From contig JACKMB010000005.1 of assembly GCA_024235615.1 (NCBI GenBank), positions 124,001 to 188,000 on the forward strand: 64,000 nt of DNA, in the 5' to 3' direction. A program made the translations under genes and the position numbers. The stretch comes from Thauera sp. (GTDB lineage: Bacteria > Pseudomonadota > Gammaproteobacteria > Burkholderiales > Rhodocyclaceae). The notes below the pieces were generated by a model. That model did no database searches. It saw only the letters and a list, made by a program, of their open reading frames with translations, and was not told the origin of the DNA. This document shows, in pieces, positions 49,664 to 59,452 of the stretch (positions are counted from its first letter, which is position 1; each line of letters opens with the position of its first letter).

Positions 49664-51750
49664 TCAGGCCGACAGGCGCGAGATGTCCGCCACCTGATTC
49701 ATCAGGCCGGCGAGCTGCGCCAGCAGCGCGATCCGGTTGGCACGGGTCAGCGGCTCCTCGGCCATCACCATGACGTCCTCGAAGAACCGGTCCACCGCCG
49801 CGCGCAGGCCGGCGAGCGCGCACAGCGCGTCGGTGTAGTCCTCGTTGGCAACGTGCGAGCGCACCAGCGGCGCGACCTCGACCACCTGGTGGAAGAGTGC
49901 CTTCTCGGCGGCTTCCTGCAGCAGCGCGAGGTCGGGCTCGCCCGGCGCGGCCTCGACCTTCCTGAGGATGTTGACGATGCGCTTGTTGGCGGCGGCCAGG
50001 GCCTCGGCCTCGGGCAGCGCACGGAAGGCCTCGACCGCGGCGAGCTTGGCCGGCACCAGGTCGATGCGCGCGGGCTTCAGCGCCAGCACGGCATCGATCA
50101 CGGCGCCGTCGCGGCCGCTCTCCCGGAGCAGGTTCTTCAGGCGCTCGAACATGAAGTCCTGGAGCTGCGCGGCGAAGCCCTCGGCAGTCAGCAGGCCGGG
50201 CTTGAAGCCGGCCGCGGCGGTGTCGACGAGCCAGGGCAGCTCGAGCGGCAGCGGCGCCTCCATGAGGATGCGCAGCACGCCGAGCGCGGCGCGGCGCAGC
50301 GCGAACGGATCCTTGTCGCCTGTGGGCACCATGCCGATGCCGAAGAAGCCGACCAGGGCATCGAGCTTGTCGGCCAGCGCCACCGCGGCGGCGACGTTGC
50401 CGGCGGGCAGCGCGTCGCCGGCAAAGCGCGGCTGGTAGTGGGCCTGGATGGCGTCGGCGACGACCTGCCCTTCGCCGTCGGCGAGCGCGTAGTAGCGGCC
50501 CATGATGCCCTGCAGCTCGGGGAACTCACCCACCATGTCGGTGACCAGGTCGGCCTTGGCCAGGCGCGCAGCGCGCTCCGCCGCGGCGACGTCGCCGTGC
50601 AGCTGCGCCGCGATCGCGCCGGCCAGCGCCTCGAGGCGCTCGACGCGCTCGAGCTGGCTGCCGAGCTTGTTGTGATAGACCACCGGCGCCAGGCGCGGCA
50701 GGCGGGCCGCGAGCGGCTGCTTCTTGTCCTGCTCGAAGAAGAAGCGCGCGTCCGACAGGCGCGGGCGCACCACGCGGGCGTTGCCGGCGACGATGTTGCT
50801 CGGGTCGGCCACCTGCATGTTGGAGACGATGAGGAAGCGGTTTAGCAGCTTGCCGGCGCCGTCGAAGAGCGGGAAGTACTTCTGGTTGGCGCGCATCGTG
50901 AGGATCAGGCACTCCTGCGGCACGGCAAGGAACTCGGCCTCGAACTCGCCCACATACACCGTCGGGTGCTCGACCAGCGCGGCGACCTCGTCGAGCAGGT
51001 CGGCGTATTCATTCAACAAAGCGCCCTGCCTGGCGGCCTCGGCGAGCAGCTGGCGCTCGATGTCGGCGCGGCGCTCGGCGAAGCTGGGGATGACCTTGCC
51101 CTCGGCGAGCAGCGTGGGCTCGTAGGCGTCGGCGGTGGCGATGTCGATCTCGCCGCGGCTCATGAAGCGGTGGCCGCGCGTGGTGCGGCCGGAATCGAGG
51201 TCGAGCACGCGGCCCGGCACCACGTCGGCGCCGTGCAGCAGGGTGAGCTTGTGCACCGGGCGCACGAAGGTGGCGTCGCCGTCGCCCCAGCGCATGACCT
51301 TGGGGATGGGCAGCGCCTTGATCGCGTCCTGCACGATGCCCGCCAGCACGTCGGCGAGCCTGGCGCCCGCCACGGTCGCGGTGTGGAACAGCGCCTCGGC
51401 CTTGCCGTCCATGCGACGCTCGAAGCCGGAAACAGCTTCCGCAGGGATGCCCTTCGCTTCCATCTTCTTCAGCAGCGCCGGAGTCGGCTTGCCCTCGGCG
51501 TCGAGCGCGACGGACACCGGCATCAGCTTCTCGGTGACCTCCTTGGCTGCGGCCTCCGAGGCCACCTGCGCCACCGTCACCGCCAGCCGGCGCGGGCTGG
51601 CGAAGGTGCGGAAAGGCGCGTCGGCAGGCGCCAGGCCCCGGGCCTTGAGGCCCTCGGCGATCTTGGTGGCGAAGGTCTCGCCCAGGCGCGGCAGGGCCTT
51701 CGGCGGCAGTTCTTCGGTGAGCAGTTCGACGAGCAGGGTCGCGGCGGTCA

Positions 51751-51751
<1 letters not shown>
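49664..51751 (-). CDS. glyS: Glycyl-tRNA synthetase, beta subunit
   Basis: The 695-residue protein is full length for the beta subunit of the bacterial heterotetrameric enzyme. It starts ATG 51749-51751 ([16 protein letters not shown]), sharing one base with the glyQ stop; AGGAGG lies 7 bases before it, which favours this ATG over the GTG just upstream. The C-terminal DALR-like anticodon-binding domain has [22 protein letters not shown]. It is coupled to glyQ. Confidence 0.97.
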
Positions 51752-52677
<926 letters not shown>

Positions 52678-52725
52678 GGTCTCGGGCAGCCTCCGGGCTG
52701 CGCAGCGCACGCAAAAGCTGTGATT

Positions 52726-54252
52726 TTACCGGGCTTCGGCCCCGCGCGGGCGTGCCGCGGCGGCGAGGGCCGCGAGCAGGATCGGGATCACCGCGGCGAG
52801 GAGCGCGAGGCGGTCGCCCCAGCGCGCGTAGGGGGTCGTTCCCTGGTGGCCGCGTACCTCGGCATGCAGCACGCCGCGCTCGAACGCGGGCAGCACGGCG
52901 GCGACGCTGCCGTCGGGCTGCACCACCGCGGTCATGCCGGTGTTGGTCGAGCGCAGCATCGGGCGCCCGGTCTCGAGCGCACGCACGCGCGCGATCTGCA
53001 GGTGCTGCGGCTGGGCGAGCGAGTCGCCGTACCAGGCCAGGTTGGAGAGGTTGAGCATCAGCGTGGCCGCGGGCAGCGCGCGGATGAGTTCGGCGCCGAA
53101 GAGGTCCTCGTAGCAGATGTTGAGCGCGACCTGCTGGTCGCCGAAGCGCATCGGCTGCTGGTCGGGCGCGCCTCGGGTCTGGTCGGACATCGGGATCTGC
53201 GCCAGCTCGTAGAACCAGCCGAAAAGCGGCGGCGAGTATTCGCCGAAGGGCACCAGATGCTGCTTGGCGTAGCGCTGGACGGGCGCGCTGCCGAGGCTGA
53301 TCGCGGCGTTGTAGATGCGCTCCTCGGCGTCGCGGCGGAAGGCGCCCATCACCAGGTCGCCCCCGGCCTGGCTGGCGAGGCCGGCGAAGACTTCGAGATA
53401 GCCTTCGGGGAGGCGGTCGAGCAGGGTCGGCAAGGTGGTCTCGGGCAGCACCACCAGCGCAGGCGTCTGCGGCTGCGCGAAGGCCTCGCGCGCGAGCTCG
53501 AGGTTGACCCGCAGCACCTCCTCGAAGCGCGCCGGATCCCACTTCAGGCTCTGCGCGAAGTCGGTCTGCACCAGCGCCACCTTCAGCGGCGCACCGGCCG
53601 GCTGGGTCCAGGCCTGGCCGAGCAGCGCGAAGCCGGCTGCGAAGGGCACGACCAGCGCCAGCGCCGGGCGCCACGCGAGCAGCGCACGCACGCCGCCCGC
53701 CCGCAGCGCGAAGGCGCACAGCGCAGCGACGAAGGCGCTCAGTCCGCCGACGCCGTACACGCCCAGCACCGGCAGCAGACCGGCGAGCGGGCTGGGCGGA
53801 GTCTGTGCATAGCCGACGGCGAGCCAGGGGAAGCCGGTGAACACCACGCCGCGCAGCCATTCGGACAGCAGCCAGAGCGCCCCGAAGAGCGCCGCCGCGC
53901 GCACCGGCGCACGCGCGATGCCGCCGCGGCGCAGCGCGACGAAGGCCGCGCCGGCGAGCGCCGGATAGAGCGCGAGGTAGGCGCAGAACAGCCCGATCGC
54001 CAGCGCGGCGACCGGCGCGGGCACGCCGCCGTAGCGTTCGAGCGCGACGTAGAGCCAGGACACCCCGGCGGCGAAGGCGCCGAAGCCCCAGGCGAAGCCG
54101 AGCGCGAAGCCCGCGCGCGCGCGCGCCGCGTCGGCGAGCAGCCAGGCGAGCACGCCGAGGCCAAGGAAGGCGAGCGCAAACAGCCCGAAGGGCGCAAACG
54201 CGAACACCGTCGCGCCCCCCGCAAGCAGCGCGACCAGCCAGGCGCTTCGCAT
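52726..54252 (-). CDS. lnt: Apolipoprotein N-acyltransferase
   Basis: The 508-residue protein starts ATG 54250-54252 (a GTG one codon upstream is possible). The N-terminal 210 residues hold about six to seven membrane helices. The nitrilase-like periplasmic domain has all three catalytic elements: Glu in VVLPETTLPTLL, Lys in KQHLVPFGEYSP and Cys in NICYEDLFG. It adds the third acyl chain to lipoproteins. Together with corC it is the conserved miaB-phoH-ybeY-corC-lnt operon. Confidence 0.97.
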   Translation of the reverse strand: MRSAWLVALLAGGATVFAFAPFGLFALAFLGLGVLAWLLADAARARAGFALGFAWGFGAFAAGVSWLYVALERYGGVPAPVAALAIGLFCAYLALYPALAGAAFVALRRGGIARAPVRAAALFGALWLLSEWLRGVVFTGFPWLAVGYAQTPPSPLAGLLPVLGVYGVGGLSAFVAALCAFALRAGGVRALLAWRPALALVVPFAAGFALLGQAWTQPAGAPLKVALVQTDFAQSLKWDPARFEEVLRVNLELAREAFAQPQTPALVVLPETTLPTLLDRLPEGYLEVFAGLASQAGGDLVMGAFRRDAEERIYNAAISLGSAPVQRYAKQHLVPFGEYSPPLFGWFYELAQIPMSDQTRGAPDQQPMRFGDQQVALNICYEDLFGAELIRALPAATLMLNLSNLAWYGDSLAQPQHLQIARVRALETGRPMLRSTNTGMTAVVQPDGSVAAVLPAFERGVLHAEVRGHQGTTPYARWGDRLALLAAVIPILLAALAAAARPRGAEAR

Positions 54253-55091
54253 CACGCCTGTTCGGGCAGCGGCTGCGGCAGGCGCTCGACGATCAGGGTG
54301 TAGACCCGCCGGCTGTCGGCACGCAGCACCTGGATCCTCAGCCCCTCCAGCTCCACCGCCTCGCCGCGCTTGGGCAGGCGACCGAAGTGGCGGATCACCA
54401 GACCACCGACGGTGTCGTATTCCTCGTCGCTGAAGTGGGTGGCGAAGGCCTCGTTGAAGTCCTCGATCTCGGTCGTGGCCTTCACGCGGTAGCGGCCGCT
54501 GTGGTCGAGGCGGATGTTGTCACCGACCTCGTCGAAGTCGTATTCGTCCTCGATGTCGCCGACGATCTGCTCGAGCACGTCCTCGATGGTGACCAGGCCG
54601 GCCACGCCGCCGTACTCGTCGACCACGATCGCCATGTGGTTGCGCGACACGCGGAATTCGCGCAGCAGCACGTTGAGGCGCTTGGATTCGGGCACGAACA
54701 CCGCGGGGCGCAGCATGTCGCGCAGGTCGAACTCGCGCCCGGCGAAGTAGCGCAGCAGGTCCTTGGCAAGCAGGATGCCGACGACGTCGTCCTTGCCGTC
54801 GCCGATCGCCGGAAAGCGCGAGTGGGCGGTGTCGATCGCGAAGTTGGCGATCGTGTCGATCGGGTCGTCCAGATGAATGCAGTCCATCTGCGCGCGCGGG
54901 ATCATCACGTCGCGCACCTGCATGTCGGACATCTGCAGGGCGCCCTCGATGATGGTGAGGGCGTCGGCGTCGATCAGGTTGCGATCGAAGGCCGAATGCA
55001 GCAGCGCGAGGAGTTCATCGCGATCTTCCGGTTCGCGCGAGAGAAGGGCCGAAAGTCGCTCGAGTAAGGAAGGTTTGGGGGAACTGTCCAT
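54252..55091 (-). CDS. corC: CBS-domain protein, CorC family
   Basis: The 279-residue soluble protein has two CBS domains (about residues 65-185; MIPRAQMDCIHLDDPIDTI and VDEYGGVAGLVTIEDVLEQIVGDI) and a C-terminal CorC/HlyC domain (200-275, GRLPKRGEAVELEGLRIQVL). It lacks the DUF21 membrane domain and is involved in magnesium/cobalt efflux in enterobacteria. Start ATG; its stop overlaps lnt. It is 22 bases downstream of ybeY. Confidence 0.95.
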   Translation of the reverse strand: MDSSPKPSLLERLSALLSREPEDRDELLALLHSAFDRNLIDADALTIIEGALQMSDMQVRDVMIPRAQMDCIHLDDPIDTIANFAIDTAHSRFPAIGDGKDDVVGILLAKDLLRYFAGREFDLRDMLRPAVFVPESKRLNVLLREFRVSRNHMAIVVDEYGGVAGLVTIEDVLEQIVGDIEDEYDFDEVGDNIRLDHSGRYRVKATTEIEDFNEAFATHFSDEEYDTVGGLVIRHFGRLPKRGEAVELEGLRIQVLRADSRRVYTLIVERLPQPLPEQA

Positions 55092-55113
55092 TTTGGGGGT
55101 CGGTGTCTCCGCT

Positions 55114-55947
55114 TCAGGCGCTCAAGGCGTAGGGGTCGGCGTAGCCGAGCTCGCGCAGGATGGCGGTCTCCAGCGCTTCCATCTCGGCCGCCTCGGTCTC
55201 GTTCTCGTGATCGTAGCCCTGCAGGTGCAGCATGCCATGGACGACGAGGTGGGCGAAGTGCGCCTCCAGGGTCTTGCCCTGGGCGGCGGCCTCGCGCACC
55301 ACCACCGGTACGCACAGCACCAGGTCGCCGGCGAGCGGTACGTCGCCGCCCGCCTCGGGCAGGCCGGGCAGCGCCTCGCCCTCGGCGTAGGCGAAGGTCA
55401 GCACGTTGGTGGCGTAGTCCTTGCCGCGGTAGTCGCGGTTGAGCGCGCGCCCCTCGGCCTCGCCCACCAGGCGCACGGTGACCTGGGCGCTGGCGCGCAG
55501 CGCCGCGGTGGCCCAGCGCCGGATGTGGTTCTTCTTCGGGCAGTTAGCCTTGTCCTCGCCCTCGACCGCCTTCTGCACCTGCAGCTTCAGCACCGGCGAG
55601 TGCTCGCCCGCAGGCAGCGCGAGCGGCTCGACGAAGCTCAGGTCGTGGTGCACATCCACGCGCAGCGTCATCAGGTTGCAGGCGCCGGGCTGCAGCGACA
55701 GCATCGGCACCGCGCTGTCGTCGTCGGCCTCGGCCTCGATCTCGAGGTCGCCCCAGGCCTTCTCGGGGAAGGCGAGCAGCAGCTTGCGGCCGTCGCCGAG
55801 CTCGATCTCCAGGCGCTCGGCGCGGACGCGCGCGGCCTTGCCTTCGGCATCGATGGCGACGATCCTGGGGTAGGTGCCGGCCGACCTGTCCGCGACCGTC
55901 TTGTTCGTCTTGTCGGTCTTGTTCGTCTTGTTGGTCTTATTCGCCAT
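55114..55947 (-). CDS. ybeY: Endoribonuclease YbeY with a ~120-residue N-terminal extension
   Basis: From ATG 55945-55947 the protein has 277 residues, against about 150-160 for typical YbeY. The C-terminal 155 residues (from about residue 122) are canonical: [18 protein letters not shown] and the zinc motif [17 protein letters not shown] with three His. It is needed for 16S rRNA 3' maturation and ribosome quality control. The extension starts with [15 protein letters not shown], encoded by a 9-bp tandem repeat, then a beta-rich segment ([32 protein letters not shown]) I do not recognise. Internal ATGs exist before the core (codons for MLSL, MTLR), but no better ribosome site was seen. The start overlaps phoH by 11 bases. 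Confidence 0.85.
   Translation of the reverse strand: MANKTNKTNKTDKTNKTVADRSAGTYPRIVAIDAEGKAARVRAERLEIELGDGRKLLLAFPEKAWGDLEIEAEADDDSAVPMLSLQPGACNLMTLRVDVHHDLSFVEPLALPAGEHSPVLKLQVQKAVEGEDKANCPKKNHIRRWATAALRASAQVTVRLVGEAEGRALNRDYRGKDYATNVLTFAYAEGEALPGLPEAGGDVPLAGDLVLCVPVVVREAAAQGKTLEAHFAHLVVHGMLHLQGYDHENETEAAEMEALETAILRELGYADPYALSA
55898..55942. repeat. Five 9-bp tandem units inside ybeY
   Basis: Five near-identical 9-bp units of the form GTCTTGTTC follow each other on the plus strand (55898-55942), with two diverged bases in the second unit. On the coding strand they give Asn/Asp-Lys-Thr triplets and overlap the last codon and stop of phoH. Confidence 0.85.
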
Positions 55948-56956
55948 CTTCGGCTTCCTGCTCCTGCGGCTCCGGCTGCTGGCGTGCTGCGCGGGCCGCG
56001 GCCTTCTCACGCTCGAGGCGCGCCGCCTCGAGGTCGTAAGCTTCGACGATGCGTGCGACAAGCGGATGACGCACCACATCCTCCTTGCTGAATTCGGTGA
56101 ACGCGATGCCGCGCACCCCCGCCAGCACCGCGCGTGCCTCCTTGAGGCCGCTGCGCTGGCCGCGCGCCAGGTCGACCTGGGTGAGGTCGCCGGTGACCAC
56201 CGCCTTGGCGCCGAAGCCGATGCGGGTGAGGAACATCTTCATCTGCTCGGGCGTGGTGTTCTGCGCCTCGTCGAGGATGATGAAGGCGTTGTTGAGCGTG
56301 CGCCCGCGCATGAAGGCGAGCGGCGCGATCTCGATGCTGCCGCGCTCGAAGAGCTTGCCGACGCGGTCGAAGCCCATGAGGTCGTAGAGCGCGTCGTAGA
56401 GCGGGCGCAGGTAGGGGTCGACCTTCTGCGCCAGGTCGCCGGGCAGGAAGCCCAGGCGCTCGCCGGCCTCGACCGCCGGGCGGGTGAGGATGATGCGCTC
56501 GACGAGGTCGCGCTCGAAGGCGTCGACCGCGCTTGCCACCGCCAGATAGGTCTTGCCGGTGCCCGCCGGGCCGATGCCGAAGGTGATGTCGAAGTCCTGG
56601 ATGTTGCGCAGGTAGTCGACCTGGCGCGGCGTGCGGCCGTGCAGCTCGGTGCGGCGGGTGAGCAGCACCGGCGCGGGCTGCGCCGCCTCGCCCTTGCTGG
56701 CGATCTCGATGAGGCCGAGCTGGACCTCGTCGCGCGACAGGTCCTTGTCGGCGAGCGCGTAGAAGTGCTTGAGCGCCATCTCGCCGCGCAGCACCTGCGC
56801 CGGATGCCCGGCCAGGGTGAAGTGCTCGCCGCGCCGGCTCACGGTGATGTCGAAGGCGTTCTCGATCTGGCGCAGGTTCTCGTCGAGCACGCCGCACAGC
56901 TTGGCCAGGCGGGCGTTATCCACCGGCTCGAAGAAGACTTCCAGGGTTTTCGCCAT
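55937..56956 (-). CDS. phoH: PhoH-family ATPase
   Basis: The 339-residue protein has the PhoH-like P-loop core: Walker [19 protein letters not shown] near residue 127, then [19 protein letters not shown] and the Walker B-type [11 protein letters not shown] near 225. The family is a putative helicase/RNA-modifying ATPase often paired with YbeY. Its start directly follows the miaB stop. The C-terminal 25 residues are Gln/Glu-rich and variable. Confidence 0.96.
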   Translation of the reverse strand: MAKTLEVFFEPVDNARLAKLCGVLDENLRQIENAFDITVSRRGEHFTLAGHPAQVLRGEMALKHFYALADKDLSRDEVQLGLIEIASKGEAAQPAPVLLTRRTELHGRTPRQVDYLRNIQDFDITFGIGPAGTGKTYLAVASAVDAFERDLVERIILTRPAVEAGERLGFLPGDLAQKVDPYLRPLYDALYDLMGFDRVGKLFERGSIEIAPLAFMRGRTLNNAFIILDEAQNTTPEQMKMFLTRIGFGAKAVVTGDLTQVDLARGQRSGLKEARAVLAGVRGIAFTEFSKEDVVRHPLVARIVEAYDLEAARLEREKAAARAARQQPEPQEQEAEDGE

Positions 56957-58309
56957 TCAGGATTCCCGGGTGAGGATTTCGCCGCGCAGGCTGTGCGGCA
57001 GGGCTGCGGTGATGCGCACCTCCACGAACTGGCCGACGAGGCGGTCGCGGTGGGGCGAATCGGAGGGAAAGTTGACCACGCGGTTATTGTCGCTGCGACC
57101 CATCATCTCGACCTCGGCGTTCTTCTTCGCCGCGCCCTCGACCAGGATGCGCTGCACCGTACCGACCATGGCCTCGCTGTTGGCCTGGTACTGCGCGTCG
57201 ATGCGCTTCTGCAGGCGGGCGAGCCAGGCGAGCTTGGTCTCCTGCGGCACCGGGTCTTCGAGGTCGGCCGCCGGCGTGCCGGGCCGCGAGCTGTATACGA
57301 AGCTGAAGGAGCCGTCGAAGCCGATGTCCTCGATCAGCTTCATGGTCTTCTCGAAGTCGTCCTCGGTCTCGCCCGGGAAGCCGACGATGAAGTCCGAGGT
57401 CAGCGAAAGATCCGGCCGCGCCGCGCGCAGCTTGCGCACCACCGACTTGAATTCCAGCACCGAGTAGCCCCGCTTCATCGCCGCCAGCACGCGGTCCGAG
57501 CCCGACTGCACCGGCAGGTGGAGCTGCGACACCAGCTTCGGGATCCTGGCGTAGCAGTCGATCAGGCGCTGCGTCATCTCGCGCGGATGCGAGGTGGTGT
57601 AGCGGATGCGCTCGATGCCGGGGATCTCGGCGACGCACTCGAGCAGGAAGGCAAAGTCGCCCTGCTCGCCGTCCTCGCGCACCAGCTCGCCGCGCCAGGC
57701 GTTCACGTTCTGGCCGAGCAGCGTCACTTCCTTCACGCCCTGCGCCGCCAGCCCGGCGATCTCGGCGAGCACGTCCTCGAGCGGACGCGACACCTCGTCG
57801 CCGCGGGTGTAGGGCACGACGCAGAAGGTGCAGTACTTCGAGCAGCCCTCCATGATCGACACGAAGGCGCTCGCGCCCTCGACGCGCGCCGGCGGCATGG
57901 CGTCGAACTTCTCGATCTCGGGGAAGGAGATGTCCACCTGCGAGCGCCCGCTCTGCTTGCGCGCCTCGATCAGGCTGGGCAGGCGGTGCAGGGTCTGCGG
58001 GCCGAACACCACATCCACATAGGGCGCACGCTTGACGATGGCCTCGCCCTCCTGGCTGGCCACGCAGCCGCCCACGCCGATGATCAGCCCGGGCTTCTGC
58101 TGCTTGAGCAGGCGCACCCGGCCGAGGTCGTGGAACACCCGCTCCTGCGCCTTCTCGCGCACCGAGCAGGTGTTGAAGAGGATCACGTCGGCCTCTTCCG
58201 GGTTGTCGGTCTTGACCAGTTCTTCGTGGGCACCGAGCACGTCCGCCATCTTGTCGGAGTCGTACTCGTTCATCTGGCACCCGAAGGTGCGGATGTAGAG
58301 TTTCTTCAT
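56957..58309 (-). CDS. miaB: tRNA-2-methylthio-N6-dimethylallyladenosine synthase
   Basis: The 450-residue radical-SAM methylthiotransferase has the N-terminal [4Fe-4S] cysteines in [18 protein letters not shown] and GGCVASQEG, the radical-SAM CxxxCxxC in CSKYCTFC near residue 155, and a C-terminal TRAM domain ([20 protein letters not shown]). It methylthiolates i6A37 in tRNA. ATG start. It is the first gene of miaB-phoH-ybeY-corC-lnt. Confidence 0.97.
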   Translation of the reverse strand: MKKLYIRTFGCQMNEYDSDKMADVLGAHEELVKTDNPEEADVILFNTCSVREKAQERVFHDLGRVRLLKQQKPGLIIGVGGCVASQEGEAIVKRAPYVDVVFGPQTLHRLPSLIEARKQSGRSQVDISFPEIEKFDAMPPARVEGASAFVSIMEGCSKYCTFCVVPYTRGDEVSRPLEDVLAEIAGLAAQGVKEVTLLGQNVNAWRGELVREDGEQGDFAFLLECVAEIPGIERIRYTTSHPREMTQRLIDCYARIPKLVSQLHLPVQSGSDRVLAAMKRGYSVLEFKSVVRKLRAARPDLSLTSDFIVGFPGETEDDFEKTMKLIEDIGFDGSFSFVYSSRPGTPAADLEDPVPQETKLAWLARLQKRIDAQYQANSEAMVGTVQRILVEGAAKKNAEVEMMGRSDNNRVVNFPSDSPHRDRLVGQFVEVRITAALPHSLRGEILTRES

Positions 58310-58367
58310 CTATTCGGGAAAGTCAGGCAAAGCCTTGCGGCAGGTCGGGCGGGCATCGCGGCATCCA

Positions 58368-58844
58368 TCAAGGCCTGGACCGGGCCTTGGGCATCGGCGC
58401 CGCCGCCTCTTCCGGGGTGAGGATCCACACCCGATGCACCTGGCCGTTACGGTCCATCAGCATGCGCACCACGTACTCCCCCGCCACATGCGAGGGCAGC
58501 ACGATGCGGTTGTGGGTATCGCGAATCTGCGCACCGGGACTGAGGCGCAGCGTGGCATCCTTGACCTGCACCACGCCGGGCGAGGGGAACGCCATCTTCA
58601 CCCTCGCCGCGTCGTCGGGAATCGGCCGCGGCAGCGCGGCGAAGACCAGGGTCGAAGCGAGGCCGGAAAGACCGGCCACCAGGACGGAGAGAAAGTGCGG
58701 GCGCAAGGAGGGGCCGGAGAGATCCGGGACGTTGGGGAACAGGCCGGGGATGATCGTCCATCGCCCCGGCGATGTCAATGCAAAAGCCTTATAAATCAAG
58801 CGTTCCACCGACTGCAAAAGCCCGCCCCGGGAAGCACTTGCCAT
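58368..58844 (-). CDS. Hypothetical protein, probably exported
   Basis: Frame from ATG 58842-58844, 158 residues. A hydrophobic run (HFLSVLVAGLSGLASTLVFAA, about 50-70) is followed by a soluble segment with VKMAFPSPGVVQVKDATLRL, QIRDTHNRIVLPSHVAGEYVV and RMLMDRNGQVHRVWILTPEEA. This last part looks like a real, structured domain, but I do not recognise it. The first 45 residues look uncharacteristic, so the true start may be a later non-ATG codon near residue 46. It stands alone between miaB and the tRNA gene. Confidence 0.55.
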   Translation of the reverse strand: MASASRGGLLQSVERLIYKAFALTSPGRWTIIPGLFPNVPDLSGPSLRPHFLSVLVAGLSGLASTLVFAALPRPIPDDAARVKMAFPSPGVVQVKDATLRLSPGAQIRDTHNRIVLPSHVAGEYVVRMLMDRNGQVHRVWILTPEEAAAPMPKARSRP

Positions 58845-58860
58845 GCGTGCTGTACCGCTG

Positions 58861-58930
58861 CGCGGGAGCAGACTCGCCCGCGAAAACGAGCCGTGTCACC
58901 GCTCGTTCGCGGGCAAGTCCGCCCCCACGA
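58861..58930. repeat. Inverted pair of REP-like elements
   Basis: 58861-58884 (CGCGGGAGCAGACTCGCCCG...) and 58906-58930 (TTCGCGGGCAAGTCCGCCCC...) are head-to-head elements ending CGCGAA, with a GGACTTGCCC-like core. They differ from the GCCGGCAGGC core repeats at 63.7 kb. Confidence 0.65.
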
Positions 58931-58975
58931 GCGCAACCCGGGCCCGGCAAGTCGTCGATTCGACGCCCCTGGCGC

Positions 58976-59005
58976 TTGACGACCCCGCCGCACACCCGCT
59001 ATATT
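58976..59005 (+). promoter_or_regulatory. Promoter of the tRNA gene
   Basis: TTGACG (58976-58981) and TATATT (59000-59005) with an 18-base spacer end about 13 bases before the tRNA. A GC-rich discriminator (CGCGCGC) follows, as is usual in stable-RNA promoters. Confidence 0.75.
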
Positions 59006-59018
59006 CGCGCGCTCTGTT

Positions 59019-59095
59019 GGTGATGTAGCTCAGACGGTTAGAGCGATGGATTCATAACCCATAGGTCGGCGGTTCGATTCCGCCCATCACCACCA
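59019..59095 (+). tRNA. tRNA with CAT anticodon, probably tRNA-Met
   Basis: The 77-base cloverleaf has a 7-bp acceptor stem (GGTGATG with CATCACC), TAGCTCAG..GGTTAGAGC D-arm, anticodon loop TTCATAA with CAT at 59071-59073 less the standard offset (the triplet is at 59053-59055), variable loop, GGTTCGATTCC T-arm and an encoded CCA. The A-C apposition at the bottom of the anticodon stem is unusual. A CAT anticodon could also be Ile2 (lysidine-modified C34); the sequence fits elongator Met best. Confidence 0.9.
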
Positions 59096-59107
59096 AAAAA
59101 ATCCAGC

Positions 59108-59138
59108 AAAAAGGCCGACCCTGCGTCGGCCTTTCTGC
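59108..59138 (+). terminator. Terminator after the tRNA
   Basis: A perfect 10-bp stem (AAAGGCCGAC 59110-59119, GTCGGCCTTT 59125-59134, 5-base loop) is followed by CTGCTTTGG, 12 bases after the CCA end. Confidence 0.85.
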
Positions 59139-59452
59139 TTTGGATCCGCGGGGCAAGTCGATTGCCCGGCTTCGCGCGACGATACGGATGGCCACCGTGC
59201 CGGTGCAGTCGATGAACAGCCGTGCCCGTGCGTCCGCATGCAGCCCAGTGCAACGGATCCCGGGCCTTCAAGCGAACGTGCGCGCAGGAGCCCCGGGTCC
59301 CGCAGCCCATGCGAATCCCCTGGAGATCCGCGCCGACCACGCGTCATCCTTGCGGGGCGGACTCAAGCGGGCCGACGTTTTCCGTCGCGCTCCGCAGGCA
59401 AACCGCGTCTTCCTCCACGGACGAACTCCCCGTAACGAGGCATGATTGCCTC
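59135..59452. other. Gap between tRNA terminator and the ABC-type gene
   Basis: About 320 bases with no recognisable gene or repeat. Open frames here match nothing and overlap the tRNA on one strand. Only a short GAGGC/GCCTC inverted repeat near 59437-59452 precedes the next start. Confidence 0.6.

Noticed and set aside
59038-59340. Minus-strand frame ending in GRNRTADLWVMNPSL
   Set aside because: The C-terminus is the translated complement of the tRNA gene, a common spurious annotation.
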